Program-made: the position numbers and the translations under genes
Notes under the pieces: generated by a model
Databases searched by the model: none
Told to the model about the DNA's origin: nothing
The model's input: the letters and a program-made list of their open reading frames with translations, nothing else
Shown here: positions 58,059 through 64,000 of the stretch, one piece after another
How positions within the stretch are numbered: position 1 is the stretch's first letter
How the letters are laid out: every line of letters starts with the position of its first letter
From: Gautieria morchelliformis
Lineage: Eukaryota > Basidiomycota > Agaricomycetes > Gomphales > Gomphaceae
Direction: 5' to 3'
Assembly (NCBI GenBank): GCA_015179125.1
Contig: WHVA01000264.1
Location: 1-64,000, forward strand
DNA: 64,000 bases

Positions 58059-61000
58059 ATGATGATTCCACGCAGTCGAAGACGGACACGAGCGATGAGC
58101 TCGAGGTCCATGCCCCAGGCGCAGCCCAGCGACACGATGGCTGACGCTACCCTGGACCAAGAGTCCAGGATGATAGAAGACGGAGAGATCATAGATCTCA
58201 CCGCCCTCATCCCCCCAGTAGAGGACGAGGAAAACCCCGACCACGTCTCGTCGAGCGTGGCCGAGGAAGAGACGATGCCGGGCAACGAGCCGGCGCTGCC
58301 CCCCCATTCCTCTCTGCCCAGAGACAAAGGAAAGGGCAGAGAAGTCTCGCCGTCGTCAGATGGTAGAGCAACAACGTCGAGGCAGGCACAAAGCCACGAC
58401 TTGAACCGACGCTCACGAAGTAGAGCGATGACGATCGTCCCTGAAGGGGGATGACGGCAAAAAAGACGAGCCCCAGACAATGGTCAGGGCTCAGAATACT
58501 CGAGCTCCAGTCGCAAGAGCTCGAGGGCTCATGCCATCGACCACGAGACGGCAGAGGCCCTGAACAAACAGGTGCAGGCTGCGCTGCACCGAAGCACGCT
58601 GACGCACCACAAGCACGATCAGCTGGCATCGCAGCTTGACAACGCCGCCACCGCCCTAATGGCAATCCGCAAGGAACTCCACCAGGCGGAGGAGATCAGG
58701 TTGCAAGATGCAGCCATGCTGGAGGACATCCAGAAAGCCCTCCGCCCACGCGGGGAACGTGACGCAACTCGTCCGAGCTCGCGACAGTCCGCAGCCAACG
58801 AACACAGTCACAATGCGGAAGACCCGTGCCGAAAGGAGCGGGACAAGCAGTGAATGCCGCCGCCAGCCGTCCCGGTCGAACAGGACATAAGGTTCAGGAA
58901 TGAACCTGAAGAGCAACTGGCTGCCCCAACGGACAGCCGTAAGATGATCCAACAGATCGTTAGGGAACAGGTCGCCTCAGAGCCTGACTCTGAAACGACG
59001 ACCGAGAGCTTAGAGCTCGAAGTCGCACACTGGCAGCGTAAAGAAGCCACAGCCACACACCGCCACATGCGGGCACTCGAGCTACTAGCGAAGAACGCTG
59101 AAGAGACAGTGGCCCACAGCCACACCGCTCAGCTGCCCGACGAGAAGCTCATGCGAGCTGTACAGGACGCACGGCAGGCGCGCGCAGCCTACAACAGCAG
59201 GCTGCGGATCTGCAACGCGGGACTGACTGGGGACACCAGGCACAAAATGCCCCCGGAACTGAGAGCACAAAATGCTGCCGATCCCGAGCCCGATCTGGGC
59301 CTGGGGCCCGTCAGGGCATACAACAGCCTGCCCCGCGCGGCGTCACAGCCGCGCGAGCGATCTATGGCCCCAACGGAAGGCCAGGGAATCCCTGACCAGG
59401 CCGACGTCGTACCAATGGAGCCGTATGACGGGATCACACGGATGATCCGTGTGGCATTAGCAGACGCCGTGGACACAGACCCGGAGAAGTCTGTGCTAGC
59501 GAAAGCCGGCGTGAAATTGGCTCACCCCGAGCCATATGCCGGGGGATCTGACCTTGAAGAGTTTGAAATCTTTGTGGCAGCCATCCTAAGATGGCTGAAA
59601 ATGAATTGCCTCCTAGGGCCAACCAGCATAGACATGCAGGTCGGCTATGTGGGCACTCGCCTCACCGGCGAAGCCCAGGAGTGGTTCCTTCGAAACATAG
59701 AACGCTTCGATCGCCAGGTCCGCAGCTGGACGCTGGAAACTGTGATGCAAGGCCTTCAAAAAAGGTTCCTGCACACACTGACGTACCATCACGCATCGAA
59801 TAAATTTGATGCGGTCATGCAGGGCATGAAAACCGTTCAGGAGATGCTGAATGAGCTCACGAAATACGCGGCACGTATGATACAGCCGCCAGATGAGTAC
59901 TCGTTCCAGAGACGGTTCGTATCGGCGCTGCGCAACGAGGTCCTCAAAAAGGGCTATAATGCTGAGAGCAGCTCAATAGAGCAACTCTTCGAGACAGCCC
60001 GGATGATCGAGGAGGCATCACGATACAACATGGGGATGCGCCGCGCAGAAAGCACAGCAGCAACGGCAAGCGCTGCCCGGCTCACAGGGAGCAAGCCATT
60101 GACACAAACGGGCCTGACCAGGCCCAGCCTGTTCGCAAGAAGCGGAACAGGTCAACGGCTACCGCCCTCACGCCCAGCACAAGCTGGACGCCCGCCTGAA
60201 GCTAAACAGCCTCAAGCATCAGGGTCGTCCCCACGACCTGCCCCACCGACGAAAACATTGGGCTGGCCTAACGATAGGCCCAGCGGCAGCCAAAGAAACA
60301 CCACGTGCTTTGAATGCGGCCAACCTGGCCACAAGAAGGCAGAGTGCCCCCGGCTTAGGTCCGGTATAAGGACACCGGCCGTGAGGCATGACGGTGAAGC
60401 TGAGGATCCGGAGACGGATCTCGGTCAAAATTCTCTTCAACAAATTGATGAAGAGGGGGAGGGTGATCCCCAACCCAATGACACTCCAGACAACGGAGAT
60501 GCGCCCACTGAAGAATGGGACCCAGAGCCGTCCCAATACTATGAATGGGACGAGGAGGTGGAAGACACCACCTACAGGTCCAGCGCGATCAGATTCGCAC
60601 TGGAAGACGGAACCGCCACGAAGGTCATGGCGGCACGCACGTCGGTCACGCCAGACAAGGCGGCCGAGCCGGTGTATCACCACCGTAGCAAACACAGGAC
60701 GCAGCCAACGCGCCCGCGCAGTGAGAACCGTACCCTATCGGGGTACTGGGAAATAAACAGCGTAAAAGCCCACTGCCTGCTAGATAGCGGCAGCAGCGAA
60801 GAGGTACTGCTGTCCCCCGAATTCACGCGAGCTACAGGGATGAAGACATTCTCCCTGGAGTAACCAATTGCGCTGCAGCTACCCTGCATAGGCAGCCGTT
60901 CCACGATCAACTATGGAACGAACACGACCATCAAGTTTGGTCATGAGACATACAACGAATATTTCGACGTAGCGAACGTCGAATATTACGACGCGATCTT

Positions 61001-62081
61001 AGGGACACCGTTCCTAAAGAGATTCGGCATAACCCTGGACTTCTCGAGCCCAGGGACGATTCGCAAGGGGAACGAAGTGATCACCACGGGCAAGGTCTCA
61101 TTCGACGACAACGAATCGACGAACGAGGACAAAGGGCCACGGGTGAGCAGGATCACCCAAGCGCTGACGCCGAACCTGGCTCATTGAAGCCAGGAGGACG
61201 AGTTGCGGGACGACTCGTCCTCGAACTCACCCTACAGCCATAGGGAGAGGCACTCTCACCTAACGGTGAAAGCGATGGGAAAGAGGAAAGCGGGCCTGCG
61301 CGCCGCGGGACCTAATAGACGCCAACAGTGCCTAATGGCTTCTAAGCCAACCACCACCATCATCCTCACGGATGATGACCTTCCTCGCCTCCGCGAGGAA
61401 TGGATGGAACGAATCACTGACCTAGTCAGTGGAATTCCATTAGAAATCCCGCCACTACGGGAGATCAACCATGAGATCAACCTCATCGATCCCAACAAGC
61501 ACATGCGGTATCGACTACCGAAATGCCCCGAACACTTCCGAGAGGAACTTTGGGCTAAGATAGAACAATACACCACTGCAAAGTGGTGGATTCCGGCAGT
61601 AGCGCAGCAGGCAGTGCCCATGCTGTGTGTGCCGAAGAAGAATGGTACATTGAGAACCGTCTTCGATCTGCGCCAGCAGAACGAGAACACGGTGAAGGAC
61701 GTCACGCCCTTCCCGGATCAAGATATCATACGCAGCGACATGGCCCGCTGCCGATATCGAACAAAACTCGATATGTCAGAAGCATACGAGCAGATCCGGA
61801 TCCATCCAGATCATGTAGCAAAGACAGCCTTTGCCACGATCCTTGGCACCTTCAGGAGCCAGGTGATACAGATGGGGGACTGTAACGCCCCATCAACATT
61901 CCAACGGCTGATGACAGCCATTTTCCGCGACTGCATAGGTCGCTTCGTCCATGTATACATGGACGACACCTTCATATTCTCGCTCTCAATACAAGAGCAT
62001 GAAGAGCACCTCTACATCGTCTTTGACAGACTGAGGAAGAATCAACTCTTTCTGAGTGTTACGTATCGAGATTTCCACTAA
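58059..62081 (+). pseudogene. Ty3/gypsy gag-protease-RT frame with four internal stops
   Basis: All coding text lies in a single frame, interrupted by TGA 58452, TGA 58851, TAA 60861 and TGA 61185. Gag includes ALRPRGERDATRPSSRQ, EQDIRFRNEPEEQ, LKMNCLLGPTSIDMQVGYV and EAQEWFLRNIERFDRQV, plus a CCHC knuckle CFECGQPGHKKAECP (~60310). Retropepsin: HCLLDSGSSEEVLLS (~60770) and AILGTPFLKRFGI. Reverse transcriptase: VPKKNGTLRTVFDLRQQNEN, KLDMSEAYEQIRIHPDHVAK, GDCNAPSTFQRLMTAIFRD and the catalytic VYMDD (~61950). The text is truncated after LRKNQLFLS at ~62057. Confidence 0.9.
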
Positions 62082-62150
62082 GTCGGAACTGGAAAGGACA
62101 GCGGCTTCAACTTGTAGGTTGCGCCCCCAATGAACTATCGTCCTAAGTGT
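62082..62150 (+). repeat. dispersed ~70-bp repeat (copy 2)
   Basis: Matches 49514-49585 in order (GGACAGCGGCTTCAACTT, TTGCGCCCCCAATGAACTAT, CGTCCTAAGTGTT). It sits exactly where the gypsy pol text stops, and is followed by the LTR of the minus-strand copia element. Confidence 0.7.
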
Positions 62151-62184
62151 TGAGGACAGGAATTATAGGCAGTAGGTATGGACT

Positions 62185-62645
62185 TGTTATTCAAAAGAAT
62201 AGACTAGAAATCAATTCACTCTCTCAGTGAATTTAGTGGTCACTCTAAATATATTATACACTACCTAGAAATCAATTCACTACAGAGGATTTCTAGGTCA
62301 ATAAATGCAAAGACTACTAGACTAATTTACTTGCCTCTCTCAGTGAATTTAGTGGTCACTGAGAGAGGGGGAAATGTGTTCCACTGCGCATGTACTACTA
62401 CCCGGCCCTTTAGCGCCCAAGAGCTCGCGCGTCGAAGTCATTTCAGACTCCGCTGGGTGCAGCCGCTTGTGAAAGTAGGAATAACAAGATGAAATAGAGA
62501 GATAAGGAATGAGTGGAAAATTTCGAAAATAACCAGAGAAATGGATGCATAATACAAGAACAATGTGAGAAGAAATTGGAAGGCCACACAACAAATTGGA
62601 TATATTATGCTTGATTTTGGTGCAGGAGCATAAATGCACCCAACA
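62185..62645 (-). repeat. 3' LTR of a second copia element (minus strand)
   Basis: On the plus strand this runs TGTTATTCAAAAG...GCACCCAACA, about 461 bp with TG/CA ends. A polypurine tract (TTGAGGGGGCG on the minus strand) lies just outside it toward pol. It contains repeated modules: CTCTCAGTGAATTTAGTGGT at 62220, 62339, and AGAAATCAATTCACT at ~62208 and ~62268. The partner LTR is beyond the window, so borders are inferred from ends and tract. Confidence 0.65.
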
Positions 62646-62658
62646 CGCCCCCTCAAGC

Positions 62659-64000
62659 TTAATATATTCCGATTTGCTCGTTGAGAATCTTCACTCTAGG
62701 ACTAGGAAGTCCTTTAGTGAGGATATCTGCCAACATTTGTTCGGTTGGCAAATAAACGAGCTTGGCTTGTTGATTTTTGATTATATCTCGAAGGAAATAT
62801 AATCGGATGTCAAAATGCTTGGTTCTCGTGTGTTGTTGGGTGCCATACGTGATGGCAATGGCTGATTGATTGTCTGAATAAACTTGGATGGGTCTGTTCA
62901 GTGGTTGGAATATTTCAGAAATAAAATGGCGCATCCAAAGAGCCTCTTTGCCCGCATGGGTCAGGGCGACGAATTCGGCTTCAGTTGATGAGAGGGCTAC
63001 TATCGACTGTTTCTGGCAACTCCATGAAACAGTGCCTCCATCAATCTGAAATAAGTATGCCGAATACGAACGCCTATGACTCTGTGAACCCCAATCCGCA
63101 TCTGAATACCCCATCAAGCCGTCTTGATTTCTTCCAAGTGTGAGTTTGTAATGCTTCGTGCCTTTCAAATATTTGAAGACACGTTTGACTGCATTCCAGT
63201 GTGTGCCACCTGGATTTTCAAGGAATTGCGAGAGTAATGACACCGCAAATGCAATGTCAGGTCGAGTGGCTACAGCCGCCCACATCAGTGATCCTATAGC
63301 TTGCCTGTATGGAAACTTCGACATGGCTTTCTTGCCTCTCTCTGTAGAAGGACATTGGTCTTTAGATAATTTTACGGCTGGATCAAGAGGCGTAGCATAA
63401 GTCTTCGCATCTTCGAGATTAAATTTTTTGATGATCTTCTCGATGTATGCAGGTTGTGAAATTGCAATGGTCTTCTTCTGCCAGTCTCTTTCGATTTTGA
63501 GATTCAATAGCCAATGAATCTCGCCTAGATCTTTCATACTGAAGACCTGAGCAAGATCTCGTTTGACTTCGTCCAGGACTGACTGATTCTCAGCTGTGAT
63601 GGTAAGGTCGTCCACAGCTGTTGCAATGATCACATGCCCCTTTCCGCCACGTCTATAAAATACAGCCCCGTCTGTGGCTGACGTAGTGAATCCTAACTTG
63701 TGGAATTCACCACTTAGACGTTTGTACCATTCTCTTCCAGATTGCTTGAGGCCGTAGAGTGCTTTCTTCAAAAGTAGCACTTCGCCTTTGTCTCCTGACT
63801 CATATCCATACGGCTGCTTCATGTAAATAGGTTCGGGCAACGTAGCATTGAGGTATGCATAGTCCACGTCCATTTGATGGATAGGCCAGTCATTCCTAGC
63901 AGCAATGGCGCATATGATCCGTAGGGAGGATAACCGAGCAACAGGTGAGTATGTCTCATCATAGTCGACTCCAAACTTCTGTGTGAAGCCTTGGGCGACC
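62659..64000 (-). CDS. copia pol, RT C-terminal half and RNase H (runs off the window)
   Basis: Uninterrupted frame from the window edge to the stop at 62659. Entering text VAQGFTQKFGVDYDETYSPV is RT. Then come MDVDYAYLNATLPEP, LLLKKALYGLKQSGREWYKR, the catalytic box TAVDDLTI, WLLNLKIERD, RLSQ-type LLSQFLENPGGTHWNAVKRV and RNase H motifs GYSDADWGSQ, SSTEAEFVAL, YSDNQSAI, RTKHFDIRL and ADILTKGLPSPR. No stop or frameshift over about 450 codons, so this copy may be young. It is a different lineage from the copia at 50.7 kb (about half the residues differ). Confidence 0.92.
   Translation of the reverse strand, partial: VAQGFTQKFGVDYDETYSPVARLSSLRIICAIAARNDWPIHQMDVDYAYLNATLPEPIYMKQPYGYESGDKGEVLLLKKALYGLKQSGREWYKRLSGEFHKLGFTTSATDGAVFYRRGGKGHVIIATAVDDLTITAENQSVLDEVKRDLAQVFSMKDLGEIHWLLNLKIERDWQKKTIAISQPAYIEKIIKKFNLEDAKTYATPLDPAVKLSKDQCPSTERGKKAMSKFPYRQAIGSLMWAAVATRPDIAFAVSLLSQFLENPGGTHWNAVKRVFKYLKGTKHYKLTLGRNQDGLMGYSDADWGSQSHRRSYSAYLFQIDGGTVSWSCQKQSIVALSSTEAEFVALTHAGKEALWMRHFISEIFQPLNRPIQVYSDNQSAIAITYGTQQHTRTKHFDIRLYFLRDIIKNQQAKLVYLPTEQMLADILTKGLPSPRVKILNEQIGIY

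Larger units (their letters stand above)
57704..62081 (+). mobile_element. 3'-truncated Ty3/gypsy retrotransposon
   Basis: Gag, protease and the first part of reverse transcriptase are present in one frame. The sequence leaves pol a few residues after the YMDD box and runs into the ~70-bp dispersed repeat at 62082. No RNase H, integrase or 3' LTR follows. The inverted relic at 49980-56160 is an older relative. Confidence 0.88.

Overview
The window is a piece of a filamentous basidiomycete genome, most likely an Agaricomycete. Genes are dense and carry many short (about 40-70 nt) GT-AG introns. Several encoded proteins are fungal types: a HapX-like iron regulator, an SLS1 mitochondrial regulator and a PBP2-like KH protein. 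The transposons are LTR retroelements. I cannot name the species from sequence alone.

Layout. 0.3-9.3 kb: an unrecognised C2H2-like protein, SLS1 (mitochondrial expression regulator) and, tail-to-tail with it, SPB1 (rRNA 2'-O-methyltransferase). 9.8-11 kb: a polytopic membrane protein. 11.6-15.4 kb: a gene-poor stretch with inverted, rearranged fragments of the nearby SLS1 gene, introns included. 15.6-31.2 kb: PPR protein, HapX-like bZIP regulator, eIF3b, SLX9, a coiled-coil protein and an XRCC2-like RecA paralogue. 33-45 kb: an SRF1-like membrane protein, NUFIP1 and MEMO1 (divergent, about 50 bp between start codons), a three-KH protein, a histidine phosphatase, RPL16 (uL13) and RPL32 (eL32). 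45.5-48.9 kb: a putative Scm3-like protein, then a decayed, truncated DHX37/ECM16 DEAH helicase. 49.5-64 kb: nested retrotransposons. A near-complete Ty1/copia element with 267-bp LTRs and a 5-bp target duplication sits inside an older inverted Ty3/gypsy gag relic. A second, 3'-truncated Ty3/gypsy element and the end of another copia element on the minus strand follow.

Themes. Ribosome biogenesis and translation are well represented (SPB1, SLX9, NUFIP1, eIF3b, RPL16, RPL32, DHX37 remnant). This reflects a housekeeping neighbourhood, not an operon. Several clearly conserved genes, and the young copia element, need a single-base change, usually at a homopolymer, to read through. This points to either systematic consensus errors or real slippage sites and should be settled before any of these genes is called broken. 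No CRISPR array, rRNA or convincing tRNA gene was seen.
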